From an uncultured Acidobacteriaceae bacterium (lineage in GTDB: Bacteria; Acidobacteriota; Terriglobia; Terriglobales; Acidobacteriaceae): a stretch of DNA of 64,000 nucleotides. Position 1 is the first letter of the stretch, and every line of letters begins with the position of its first letter. The translations under genes and the position numbers were made by a program. The DNA lies in assembly GCA_903828675.1 (NCBI GenBank), contig CAIKND010000237.1, positions 18,871 to 82,870 on the forward strand. The letters run 5' to 3'. The notes under the pieces were generated by a model. That model was not told the DNA's origin and did not search any database. It saw nothing but the letters and a program-made list of their open reading frames with translations. This document shows positions 17,634-26,270 of this stretch, piece by piece.

Positions 17634-17981
17634 ATGGTAGTCAAGACGCATAGCAAGGGGCGCGGCGTTACAGGGTTGCAAGTGGGCGCGAGCAACGTCC
17701 GCCGCTATTTCCCCAAACACGTCGAGGTCATCGAGTTGCAACTGGATCATCTGCAGATTCAGTGTGGGCTCAAGCCCGATTTCTGGCAGGGGCAGCCCGA
17801 GATTTACGATCCCAGGCTGTGCGCCTGGCTGGAGTCAAAGAGCTTCAGCGAGAGGCCGGGCAAGCGCCCCATGCCTTTGGCCATGATCCCCGCGGGCAAG
17901 AATTGCTTCCGACTGCGACCCATCTCTCAGACCGGCCAGCCACGGAGCCGCCAGGCCCCCAGCGTCTTCAATCCTGCCTGA
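17634..17981 (+). CDS. conserved small protein of unknown function, copy A
   Basis: A 115-residue protein with no recognisable domain. It is clearly homologous to the minus-strand gene at 31639-31995. Shared blocks include MVVKT at the start, VGA.NVRRYF.KHV, VIELQLDHLQIQCGL, FW..QPEI.DPRLC.WLE and IP.GKN.F.L. The invariant Trp, Cys and Arg residues and absence of signal peptide or membrane segment suggest a soluble compact domain. An AGCAGG ribosome site precedes ATG 17634. It is divergent from pyrH and codirectional with dapD 68 bases downstream. Unlike copy B it has no nuclease-like neighbour. The reality of the gene is supported by the conserved paralogue; its role is unknown. Confidence 0.75.
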   Translation: MVVKTHSKGRGVTGLQVGASNVRRYFPKHVEVIELQLDHLQIQCGLKPDFWQGQPEIYDPRLCAWLESKSFSERPGKRPMPLAMIPAGKNCFRLRPISQTGQPRSRQAPSVFNPA

Positions 17982-18049
17982 GCCGGATGCAGCCGCTTTC
18001 GTCGTTGCCGCGAGCGGTCCTTCCTCCAAATTGATAGACTCGAAATGCC

Positions 18050-18898
18050 ATGACTATCAACCAACTTCAGAAAGACATTTTGGGGCATTTTGCCGCCGGA
18101 CCGGCCGCCATCGGCGATGCCTCCGCCATGACAGCGTTTCTTTCGCTCCGCGCGGCCATCGAAAATGGAGAAGTGCGCGCCGCCTCGCCAGACCCAAAAT
18201 CGGAAACCGGCTGGAGCGTGAACGCCTGGGTGAAGCAGGGAATTCTACTGGGCTTTCGCATCGGAGCGTTGGCAGAGCAGCCCTCCGGCGGACTTTCGTT
18301 CGTTGACAAGCAAACTTACCCGGTGCGGCGTTTTACCGCCGGCGATGGAGTGCGCGTGGTGCCCGGCGGCTCGTCGATCCGGGCCGGCGCCTTCGTGGCG
18401 CGCGGCGTAGTCTGCATGCCTCCCATGTACATCAACGCCGGTGCCTACGTGGACGAAGGCACCATGGTGGACTCGCACGCCCTGGTTGGCTCCTGCGCGC
18501 AGATCGGCAAGCGTGTGCACCTGAGCGCGGCAGCGCAGATTGGCGGAGTTCTGGAGCCGGTGAACGCCAGCCCGGTGGTGATTGAAGACGACGTGCTGGT
18601 GGGTGGCAATTGCGGCGTCTACGAGGGAACCATCGTGCGCAAGGGAGCGGTGCTGGCTTCGGGAACCATTCTGACGCGGGGCACTCCTGTATACGACCTG
18701 GTCAACGGAGAGATCCTCCGCGCCACAGAAGGTCGCCCCCTGATTATTCCCGCGGAAGCCGTGGTAGTTCCTGGCTCACGCGCCGTTACCAAAGGCAAGG
18801 GGCAGGAGTGGGGATTGAGCCTCTATGCCGCTGTGATCGTGAAGTACCGCGACGACAAAACCAACCTGAGCACGACCCTGGAAGACCTGCTGCGTTAA
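18050..18898 (+). CDS. dapD: tetrahydrodipicolinate N-succinyltransferase
   Basis: Transfers succinyl from succinyl-CoA to tetrahydrodipicolinate in the succinylase branch of lysine and meso-DAP synthesis, a cytoplasmic trimer. At 282 residues the length is normal. An N-terminal helical domain (about 1-100, with GWSVNAWVKQGILLGFRIG) leads into left-handed beta-helix hexapeptide repeats (about 110-240: PGGSSIRAGAFVARGVVCMP, INAGAYVDEGTMVDSHALVG, IEDDVLVGGNCGVYEG). The product feeds DAP made for peptidoglycan, in line with the DAP-type MurE at the right end of the window. The gene stands alone, facing the convergent TIM-barrel gene 25 bases away. Confidence 0.95.
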   Translation: MTINQLQKDILGHFAAGPAAIGDASAMTAFLSLRAAIENGEVRAASPDPKSETGWSVNAWVKQGILLGFRIGALAEQPSGGLSFVDKQTYPVRRFTAGDGVRVVPGGSSIRAGAFVARGVVCMPPMYINAGAYVDEGTMVDSHALVGSCAQIGKRVHLSAAAQIGGVLEPVNASPVVIEDDVLVGGNCGVYEGTIVRKGAVLASGTILTRGTPVYDLVNGEILRATEGRPLIIPAEAVVVPGSRAVTKGKGQEWGLSLYAAVIVKYRDDKTNLSTTLEDLLR

Positions 18899-18923
18899 AT
18901 CGGAACACCCTCTTGAGGCTCCA

Positions 18924-19832
18924 CTACAGGCCGAAGGCGCTGCGGATCTTCCCGAGGAATGCGATGATTCGCGGTGTCGGGTCGCCGGCGCCAAGGGCCT
19001 CAAACGGAACATACCCGCGGTAGCCCGAGCGATCGATGATGGCCTTGATCTTTGCCAGGTCGGTGGGCTCTTCCTTGCCATTGCGACCTACCAACTCCTT
19101 GATCTGCCAGGAGACCGCGTAGGGGACCAGTTTCTCGATTTCAACGTAGGGATCTGCCGAGCGAAGACTGCCTATATCGAGGATGCAGGCGAACCATGCA
19201 GAGTCAACGGCCTGGATTGTACGGATCGTCTCGTCAGCTGTTTTGAGGAAGTCGTTGTGCTGCTGCAGGGCCAGGACGACGCCGTGCTGGCGGCCAAAAT
19301 CCGCGCACTGCTTGAAGTCGTCGACCATCCACGCCAGCGCCTGATCGAAGGTGTAGCCGTCGGGTCGCTTTACCCCGGAAAAGACACGCAGCACCGGAGC
19401 GCCGAGCTTGCTGGCTACCACCACCCAGTCCTTTACCATCTGCACATCTTTGGCGCGCGCGGCTGCGTCTGCAACGGCAAAGTCGTTGCGCACGCCGGTG
19501 CCGCTGATGGCGACTCCGTTGACGAAGGCGGTGCGCTTGAGTGCGTATATGGTTTCGTCTGTCGGCACGGCCGGATAGCCGGGGAAATAATAGCCGGTCG
19601 CGTCGAGGGCATCGACCCCATTCTTTGCGCAAAAGTGGACGGCGTCGGCGAGCGTCATTGTGCCCCTGCGGAGAGCCGCGTCAAAAGAGAAGGCGTTGAG
19701 GCCGAGCTTGAGTTTCACTCCGGCCTCGCGGGCGACTGCGTCGGATGCGGGCAGTGCAGAGGCCGGAATAGTAGTCGCGGCGGCTATGGCGGCGGAGCAG
19801 GCAAGGAAGGTACGGCGATCGATGATGGGCAT
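18924..19832 (-). CDS. Tat-exported TIM-barrel sugar isomerase/epimerase-like protein
   Basis: A 302-residue protein of the xylose-isomerase-like TIM barrel superfamily (AP_endonuc_2, 'sugar phosphate isomerase/epimerase'). It starts with a twin-arginine type signal, DRRTFLACSAAIAAATT, so it is probably moved folded to the periplasm. Core features include KLKLGLNAFSFD, a DALDATGYYFPGY strand, and metal-binding-type acidic residues in ACILDIGSLRS and YRGYVPFEALGAGDP. This superfamily covers isomerases, epimerases and dehydratases; the substrate is not predictable. Two other Tat-type members occur in this window (32526 and 42932). It is convergent with dapD. Confidence 0.85.
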   Translation of the reverse strand: MPIIDRRTFLACSAAIAAATTIPASALPASDAVAREAGVKLKLGLNAFSFDAALRRGTMTLADAVHFCAKNGVDALDATGYYFPGYPAVPTDETIYALKRTAFVNGVAISGTGVRNDFAVADAAARAKDVQMVKDWVVVASKLGAPVLRVFSGVKRPDGYTFDQALAWMVDDFKQCADFGRQHGVVLALQQHNDFLKTADETIRTIQAVDSAWFACILDIGSLRSADPYVEIEKLVPYAVSWQIKELVGRNGKEEPTDLAKIKAIIDRSGYRGYVPFEALGAGDPTPRIIAFLGKIRSAFGL

Positions 19833-19961
19833 GGGTTTCCTCGCCTCACTCTAGTCTGAAGGTGCAGGCAAGGTCAAAAGCGAGACAGGGAATTCAGGAA
19901 CTCGCTAGTGGCAGGGCCGCAGTATGAGGGCTACGGCTCTGCCAATCCGGTGGGCGAACGC

Positions 19962-21320
19962 TCAATGTATTTCCGGGTGAATCCTGTAGGCCACCAGGGT
20001 GGCTGTCAGCGGAGTATCAACCACCTGCGATGTTTTGAGGACCAGTTCAAAATAGGGAAAGTCATTCCCCTGCAGCTTCTTCCGGAAAGTGGACAACTCA
20101 TCTTCGGAGAGGAGGAAATCCCCGCAGGCTTGAGCAGCTTCAGAGTTTGTACCCCCGAGCAGCAGGACCTTGCCCGTATGCGCGGGGTTAGGCAGGTAGG
20201 CGATGGTGCAATAGCCCACCCCAGCGGAAGGCGTATAAGTCTGCGGCTCTCCGGCTGCGGGTGCGCGGTTCTCCACAGTCGCATGAGGCACTTCGGAATT
20301 TCCCAGAACTTCGATGTCGGATTTACTGACAAAGTTCAAACGGCTGTCAAACACTTCATACCAGGGATTTGAAGTACTGCTGCCAAACAGGATCACGTTG
20401 TCCTGATTGATGAGGCTGGGACTGTAATTGCGGGCGAAATAGACACGGATCTTGTCGCTGATGGGGTCCAGCGCAAGAAGATGCTGAGCCATGGTGAATC
20501 CGCCTCGGCTCACGAGGATGCGATTCGCGAGCAAACCCAGGGCGAAGCGAGTCTCCGGGCTCAGACTCTGATCCTGAAGCTGGGAGATGTAGCTGTGGTT
20601 GAGATAGTCCTGAAGTGAGAGCTGCTTCTTTCCTATGGCCTGGAAGAGGGTGAGAGAGGGGTCGCCAATAACAAAATCAGTGCCGGTATTGGCCGTGAGG
20701 AAGCCCGACCAGAAGGCGGCAACAGATGGTTTGAACTGCCACGGATACATTGACCGGTCCATGGCACGGTTCTGCATCCACAAGTGGATGCAGATGGCCA
20801 GGAGCAGGGCGCAAGCAACCGCAAGGCTGATGGTAGCCAACTTCAATCTGTCGCGGCTGGGGGGCCGAGGGGCCTTTGGAGCGGCTTCAGGAGGGCTGGA
20901 AACGAAGGCGCTGGCGTCTGCCCGGTGTTCTCCTTCCTTGGCAGTCTCGGCTGACCGGTATCGAAAAACTGGAATATAGCTGCCGCGAGGAATCTCCGCG
21001 AGGATCGGTTCCTGCAGTCCATCGGTGTTGAAATAGAGCTCAATACGCTTGCGCAATTCGGTGGCGTTGACGCGAACGATCGTGTCCGCACTGGTGTCAT
21101 AGCCCTCTGGGCGTCCAAACAGCTCAACGCCAATCTCCTGTTCACGGATAAGAGTACGGCCGTCCTTGAGGGCGCGGTTGCCAACATAGGCGAGAAGGTC
21201 CCGGAGACGGGTTGAACGCCTCAGGTGTGAACTGGTGAGGATACGATCCAGAAGAGCCTTGCAAGATTCAGCATCGGGCGATTCCTTCTTTTTCTTATCC
21301 AAATTATCCAAAGCGTGCAC
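19962..21320 (-). CDS. membrane-anchored putative regulator next to the TonB receptor
   Basis: A 452-residue protein. The N-terminal ~130 residues contain a motif block I recognise as recurrent in Acidobacteria signalling proteins: RLRDLLAYVGNRAL, EQEIGVELFGR, YDTSADTIVRVNATELRKR and EIPRGSYIPVF. It is usually placed at the N-terminus of membrane proteins and resembles a winged-helix or effector region. One transmembrane segment lies at about 162-183 (LATISLAVACALLLAICIHL). The C-terminal ~265 residues are probably outside the membrane and have no named domain. Gene order (divergent from the large TonB receptor, 908 bases apart) suggests it senses or controls that uptake system. DNA binding is not demonstrated by any motif I can name with certainty. 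Confidence 0.65.
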   Translation of the reverse strand: MHALDNLDKKKKESPDAESCKALLDRILTSSHLRRSTRLRDLLAYVGNRALKDGRTLIREQEIGVELFGRPEGYDTSADTIVRVNATELRKRIELYFNTDGLQEPILAEIPRGSYIPVFRYRSAETAKEGEHRADASAFVSSPPEAAPKAPRPPSRDRLKLATISLAVACALLLAICIHLWMQNRAMDRSMYPWQFKPSVAAFWSGFLTANTGTDFVIGDPSLTLFQAIGKKQLSLQDYLNHSYISQLQDQSLSPETRFALGLLANRILVSRGGFTMAQHLLALDPISDKIRVYFARNYSPSLINQDNVILFGSSTSNPWYEVFDSRLNFVSKSDIEVLGNSEVPHATVENRAPAAGEPQTYTPSAGVGYCTIAYLPNPAHTGKVLLLGGTNSEAAQACGDFLLSEDELSTFRKKLQGNDFPYFELVLKTSQVVDTPLTATLVAYRIHPEIH

Positions 21321-22228
21321 AGTAATCGAACCTCACGTACTGATTAGATTCAATGTTTTAACAACGTACCACTGTAAAGGTTTGAAATGGAAGCCTGAAT
21401 TTTCAATAAGTAAGCCTCCTGGCGCCGCTTGGCTCAGCGATGTCACTGGCCAGGTGTCGATTCCTGGTTATCGATCCCATTTGAGTTCCGGATGGGCCCT
21501 CTTAGCATGATGGGAGCTTTTATTAGCGGTTAAGAACGGCCTGATAGACAAACCAATAGCACCGCCCACGGGTTCGGCCGCTGCTTGTCTCTGAAAACTT
21601 CGACAGGGTTTCGGATAAGTGCTGGCCGTGCAAATAAATCGATTCATTTCAAAACACTTAGCGAGGTGGCACCCGGGTCGTTGGGGTTGAGAAGGGAATG
21701 CTCGCCGTCTTCTGGGCTGCAGGTATTGCAGTGTGCAGTTTCAGGGGGTTTGGCAGGGACTCTTCACGTCGATTGCTGCTCATTTCATAGCCGCTATGAG
21801 TCTTTGCCTCACATCCAATATCACTGTGAATTCACTTGTCTGAAAAGGCTTCCAAGGGTGATTCTCTTTTGACTCTTCAATACGAATCCGTGTGGCGTGA
21901 ATTGAGTGGGGTGTGCTGTATGGCTCAATGATATCGATCACATCATGGGGTGGCGTACAGCCAGGCCGAAGAATTCTTGCGGCATTTGGGCAAATGCCAG
22001 CCAAGTGATCGATCTCAACGCGTTGCGGACCACGTTTGCAAGAGGCCATAGCAACGCCGGGAGACTGGCGAATCCACGGGCCGGGGGTACTTGTGAACTT
22101 CGAAGCTGGTTCGAGCGCACTAGAAGTTCAACGTTCTGATTGCAAGCAGAAGGAAGCTTCCAATGCCGAACGCGGCCTTTTAGGTAACGATCACCCCGAT
22201 CAGCCAACACAATTGTCAAGGAGAACAA
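21321..22228. other. 908-base regulatory gap between putative regulator and TonB receptor
   Basis: No gene supported, despite short frames on both strands. It is large for this compact region. It contains the inverted repeat TGAACTTC / GAAGTTCA (22094-22101 and 22123-22130) about 100 bases before the receptor start, and AAGGAG at 22217-22222. A long untranslated leader or several control sites could fit here. Confidence 0.5.
22094..22130. promoter_or_regulatory. inverted repeat upstream of TonB receptor
   Basis: TGAACTTC and GAAGTTCA are separated by 21 bases, with both arms perfect over 8 bases. It could be an operator or an RNA hairpin in the leader. Support is limited to symmetry and position. 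Confidence 0.3.
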
Positions 22229-25200
22229 ATGATTAGCTTTGCCAGTTATATGACGCGCACTTTTCGCAAGTGGAATGTGCCCATGCTCGCCATCGTGGCC
22301 CTTGTAGGGCTCGCGATGTGCAGCACGGGTGCTCTGGCACAGTCAGGCGCCGGCTCCATTCAGGGGACGGTAGCTGACCAAACTGGAGCCGTGATCCCTG
22401 GAGCTTCGATCCATGTGGTCAACCAGGGAACCAACGTAGCCACAGATACCAAGACGAACTCCGTAGGCTTTTACCAAGTGCCTGCTTTGTTCGCGGGCAT
22501 GTATAGCATCACCGTGGCGGCACCCGGTATGAAGGGCTACCGGACCTCTCTGCAACTGCTGGTTGACCAGCACGCCGTGATCAATCCGTCGCTTACGCCC
22601 GGCGAAGTGACTCAGCAGGTTGAAGTGTCCGCCGACGTGGCCCAGTTAACCACGACCGAGAATGGCACCATCGCCTCGACTCTGGAAAATAACCGCATCA
22701 ACCAGTTGCCGATGAACGGCCGCATTCTGATCAACCTTGCCTCAATGACCACTCCTGGTCTCGAAGGTGGCGCTCGCGCCAACGGTCTGATGGGCGAAGC
22801 ACTGGAGTATGTAGCTGACGGCGTGCCGATCTCTAACCGTCAGTTCGGCGGCATGAACCTGTCGCAGACGCAGGCTCCGGATCCGGACGCGGTACAGGAA
22901 GTTCGCGTGGAAACGACCAACACCGGCGCGCAATACTCTGAGCCGGGTACGGCCATCATCACCACCAAGTCGGGCACCAACAGGCTCCACGGCGCATTCT
23001 TTGAGACCGCCCGCAACAACGCCATCGGCATCGCCAAGGCTCGCCAGAACGTCTCGACCTTTGCGGCTCCGCACCTGGTGCGTAACGAATTTGGCGCATC
23101 AGCCGGCGGCCCGATCATTATTCCCAAGATCTACCACGGCAAGGACAGGACCTTCTGGTTCTATGCCTACGAGCGGTATTCATATGCCAGCCCGCAGGCT
23201 CAATTGGTGGCCGTAGCTCCAACTGCGGAGCGCAACGGCGACTTCAGCTGGTACACCAACAGCTCGGGCGTCTATCAGCAACTCTATGATCCGGCGACGA
23301 CGCGCAACGACGCTAACTGCAACGGCAGCGGCGCGGCCAATGCCTACTGCCGTACACCGTTCGGTAACGGCACCCTGGGCAGCGCCGGCAACAACCAGAT
23401 CCCGATGGGCCGCCTGTCGCCGACGATGAAGAAGATCTTCGACATCACCCCGGCGCCGGGCAACAGCAACAACCCCATGGTGATCGGAAGCAACCTGTCG
23501 GTTGCCAACCCGACTTTCAACGTGGTTCCGACCCATACCTTCCGCCTGGACCACATGTTCAATGAGGCCAACCGAGCCTATCTGCGCTACACCAGCAACA
23601 TCCTCTCCAGCGTCTCGCTGAGGAACTACAACGCGGCGGGCGGAAACTATAACGCCACCATCGCGGCCGACGGTTTCCCGAACTGGGCCACCGGTATCGC
23701 TTATAACCCCTCTGCGTCGTTTGCCGAGGCGATTGGTTTTACGCACGTCTTTTCGCCCACGTTCTTCTCTGAAACCATCATCAGCCAGCAGGCGCTGGGC
23801 CAGCATAACTATGCCGGCGGCACGCCCAAGGCGAACTTCGAGCAGATGCTGGGCACGCCCAACAACTTCGGTGAAGGCGGCTTCCCGGCCTTTGGTTCCG
23901 GCCAGTTGCTGAACGGCGGATGGGGCTACGGCGGCACGATGTTCATCTACGGTCTGAGCCAGATCGTAGACAACCTCGACCAGAACTTCACCAAGACCAT
24001 TGGCAAGCACCAGCTCATGTTCGGCGGCCGCTATCGCCACGAGCGCTTCGGCCAGTTGCCGGACTGGTCTGCCGACCAGATCCAGTTCAACGGCCAGGCA
24101 ACTTCGCTTGAGAACCCTGGTTCAGGCACCAGCTACACCGGCGTAGCCAACACCGGCGCCAATGATGCGGACGCGTTCCTGGGCGCAGCTTCTTACTACT
24201 CCGTCACGCAGGAGCCTCCTTACGAGCACTTCCATGACATGGAGTTCGACGCCTACTTCCAGGACAACATCCATGTGAACCGCAACCTGACGGTCAACCT
24301 GGGTGTTCGCTGGGAAGACCACCCGTCCGTGTGGGTCAAGGACGGCTTGTATAACAGCTTCGATTTGAAGAACGATGCCGTCGTTCTGGGCTCGACTCCT
24401 GCGGAACTGATTGCCAAGGGCTATACAACCCAGGCCATCATCACCAATATGCGGAACAACGGTGCGGTGTATGAAACTGCCCAGCAGGCTGGCTGGCCAT
24501 CCACTCTGATGCGCAACTACCCGTTGAGCTTCAGCCCGCGCGTAGGCCTTGCCTATCAGCCTTTTGGCGGCAAGCATGGCACGGTCATCCGCGGCGCTTA
24601 CGGCCGCTACATTTACCCGATGCCGACCCGCAGCTTCGTCAAGAACCCCATGGGCAATAACCCCTTGGTGGCGGGCTACAGCCAGTCGTTCACCAACGCG
24701 GCTCAGTCGTATGACAGTAATCCCAACGAACTGCTGCGCCTGCCGCAGGGCAGCGGCGCCTGGACGATTTCAAGCCCGTTCACGCCGATCATGGGCGTCA
24801 ACACGGGCAACACCATCGTCAATAGCACCAGCACCAACGCCATCACACCGGGCGTGGGTCTGTGGGCCAACTCGAAAGACATGCCGCCGGACTTCGTGAC
24901 CCAGATGAACTTCACGATCGAGCAACCATTGAAGGGCAACTCGGCGTTCCGCATCACCTGGCTGTGGAGCCACGGCACCAACCTCGACCACTACTACTAC
25001 GTCAACAACCACCCCTCCAACTTTGTTTGGGAGACTGCTTACGGCATCGTGCCGCCCACTGGTGGCGCTGCGGTTATCGGAACCTCCCAGCAGAATACAT
25101 ACGCTGCCACCGCCACCGGTCCCTATGACCAGAGGACCTGGGGCGGCATCACCTGGGACAACAAGAACGGCTGGTCAAACGACAACGCATTGCAGGCGAC

Positions 25201-26194
25201 CTATCAGCGCCTGTATCACCGCGGAATCGCCTGGCAAGTCAACTACGTCTGGTCCAAGCCACTTCGCCTGGGTGGCAACTACTTCCGCGACGGTACAGAA
25301 TATCCTCGCGCCAACTACATGGGCGTGCTCGGATCACTGGGCTCGTTCAATACGACGGGCATCGCTGGCGCCAGCTCGGTGATTGCACCGGCACTGCCTC
25401 CCGCACCGCCTGTGGGCACGCTGCCCTGGCAGGAATACCATCAGCTCCTCCGGTTCCAGCAGTACAAGGTGGACACGGCGATCCCGAAGCAGCACATCAC
25501 CTTCAACGGTGTTGTCGATTTGCCCTTTGGCCGTGGCAAGCGGTTCCTGGGCAATGTAAACCGCTGGCAAAATGAAGCGGTGGGCGGCTGGCAGATTGCA
25601 GGCGCCGGGCAGGTTGTCTCTCAGGACTTCGCCGTTGCCAACGGCAACTGGGGCGCTACCAACCCCATCAAGTACTACAAAAACAGCGTCACGCTTACTG
25701 ACTGCCAGAGCATCTGCCAGAAGTCAAAGCTTTGGTTTAATGGTTACTTCGCTCCGACTGCCAGCGCCATGGGCAAGATCACCGGCCTGCCTTCGGGCTA
25801 TACGGTTGGCAGCGCGGCGAGCCCGGCATACCTGTCGCCGATTACCTTCACAGGCACCGCGACCAACAACAACGTGAACGTCGTCCTGGCCAATGGCACC
25901 GTGCAGACTGGCCAAGGCTATTCGCCCGGTCCGCTGGGCTCCAACCCCTACTCGCAAACGATCCTGAACGGACCGATCAACTACAACGTTGACCTGTCTG
26001 TGTTCAAGGTCTTCCCGATCACCGAGAGCACATACCTGCGCTTCAACGTGGACGCGTTCAACGCGTTGAATATTCAGGGCTATCAGAACCCGAACGGCAC
26101 GACGGGCGAAATCCTGTATGCGCCAGGCGCCGTTGGCGCCAGTTCCTACTGGTCTGCTCGTCAGATTCAGCTCACCCTGCGCTTGCAGTTCTAG
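22229..26194 (+). CDS. TonB-dependent receptor with N-terminal regulatory domain
   Basis: A 1321-residue outer-membrane receptor of the type expanded in Acidobacteria. Residues 1-38 are a signal peptide (ends GALAQ). About 42-130 form a carboxypeptidase-regulatory-like beta-sandwich (SIQGTVADQTGAVIPGASI, GFYQVPALFAGMYSI). A plug-like region follows (NRINQLPMNGR, EVRVETTNTGAQYSEPGTAI, TKSGTNRLHGAFFETARNN, FGASAGGPIIIPK). The rest is a large barrel ending in ARQIQLTLRLQF, a typical C-terminal aromatic insertion signal. It should import large substrates such as oligosaccharides using TonB/ExbBD energy. Start: AAGGAG at 22217-22222 before ATG 22229. A strong terminator follows. Neighbouring pectin-type enzymes suggest a carbohydrate ligand, which is inference. 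Confidence 0.93.
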   Translation: MISFASYMTRTFRKWNVPMLAIVALVGLAMCSTGALAQSGAGSIQGTVADQTGAVIPGASIHVVNQGTNVATDTKTNSVGFYQVPALFAGMYSITVAAPGMKGYRTSLQLLVDQHAVINPSLTPGEVTQQVEVSADVAQLTTTENGTIASTLENNRINQLPMNGRILINLASMTTPGLEGGARANGLMGEALEYVADGVPISNRQFGGMNLSQTQAPDPDAVQEVRVETTNTGAQYSEPGTAIITTKSGTNRLHGAFFETARNNAIGIAKARQNVSTFAAPHLVRNEFGASAGGPIIIPKIYHGKDRTFWFYAYERYSYASPQAQLVAVAPTAERNGDFSWYTNSSGVYQQLYDPATTRNDANCNGSGAANAYCRTPFGNGTLGSAGNNQIPMGRLSPTMKKIFDITPAPGNSNNPMVIGSNLSVANPTFNVVPTHTFRLDHMFNEANRAYLRYTSNILSSVSLRNYNAAGGNYNATIAADGFPNWATGIAYNPSASFAEAIGFTHVFSPTFFSETIISQQALGQHNYAGGTPKANFEQMLGTPNNFGEGGFPAFGSGQLLNGGWGYGGTMFIYGLSQIVDNLDQNFTKTIGKHQLMFGGRYRHERFGQLPDWSADQIQFNGQATSLENPGSGTSYTGVANTGANDADAFLGAASYYSVTQEPPYEHFHDMEFDAYFQDNIHVNRNLTVNLGVRWEDHPSVWVKDGLYNSFDLKNDAVVLGSTPAELIAKGYTTQAIITNMRNNGAVYETAQQAGWPSTLMRNYPLSFSPRVGLAYQPFGGKHGTVIRGAYGRYIYPMPTRSFVKNPMGNNPLVAGYSQSFTNAAQSYDSNPNELLRLPQGSGAWTISSPFTPIMGVNTGNTIVNSTSTNAITPGVGLWANSKDMPPDFVTQMNFTIEQPLKGNSAFRITWLWSHGTNLDHYYYVNNHPSNFVWETAYGIVPPTGGAAVIGTSQQNTYAATATGPYDQRTWGGITWDNKNGWSNDNALQATYQRLYHRGIAWQVNYVWSKPLRLGGNYFRDGTEYPRANYMGVLGSLGSFNTTGIAGASSVIAPALPPAPPVGTLPWQEYHQLLRFQQYKVDTAIPKQHITFNGVVDLPFGRGKRFLGNVNRWQNEAVGGWQIAGAGQVVSQDFAVANGNWGATNPIKYYKNSVTLTDCQSICQKSKLWFNGYFAPTASAMGKITGLPSGYTVGSAASPAYLSPITFTGTATNNNVNVVLANGTVQTGQGYSPGPLGSNPYSQTILNGPINYNVDLSVFKVFPITESTYLRFNVDAFNALNIQGYQNPNGTTGEILYAPGAVGASSYWSARQIQLTLRLQF

Positions 26195-26220
26195 GCAAGA
26201 CCACTAACCAGGTAAACAGC

Positions 26221-26255
26221 AAGCCCCGGCCGGAAGATTGGCCGGGGCTTTTTTG
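26221..26255 (+). terminator. intrinsic terminator of the TonB receptor
   Basis: AAGCCCCGGCC at 26221-26231 pairs with GGCCGGGGCTT at 26240-26250, 8-base loop, followed by TTTTT. The A at the other end gives partial use for the convergent gene. Confidence 0.9.
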
Positions 26256-26270
26256 TCCTGAGGTGCGGAT

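Noticed and set aside
21938..22228. minus-strand frame of 96 codons in the regulator/TonB gap
   Set aside because: No ribosome site and no coding-like composition; probably chance.
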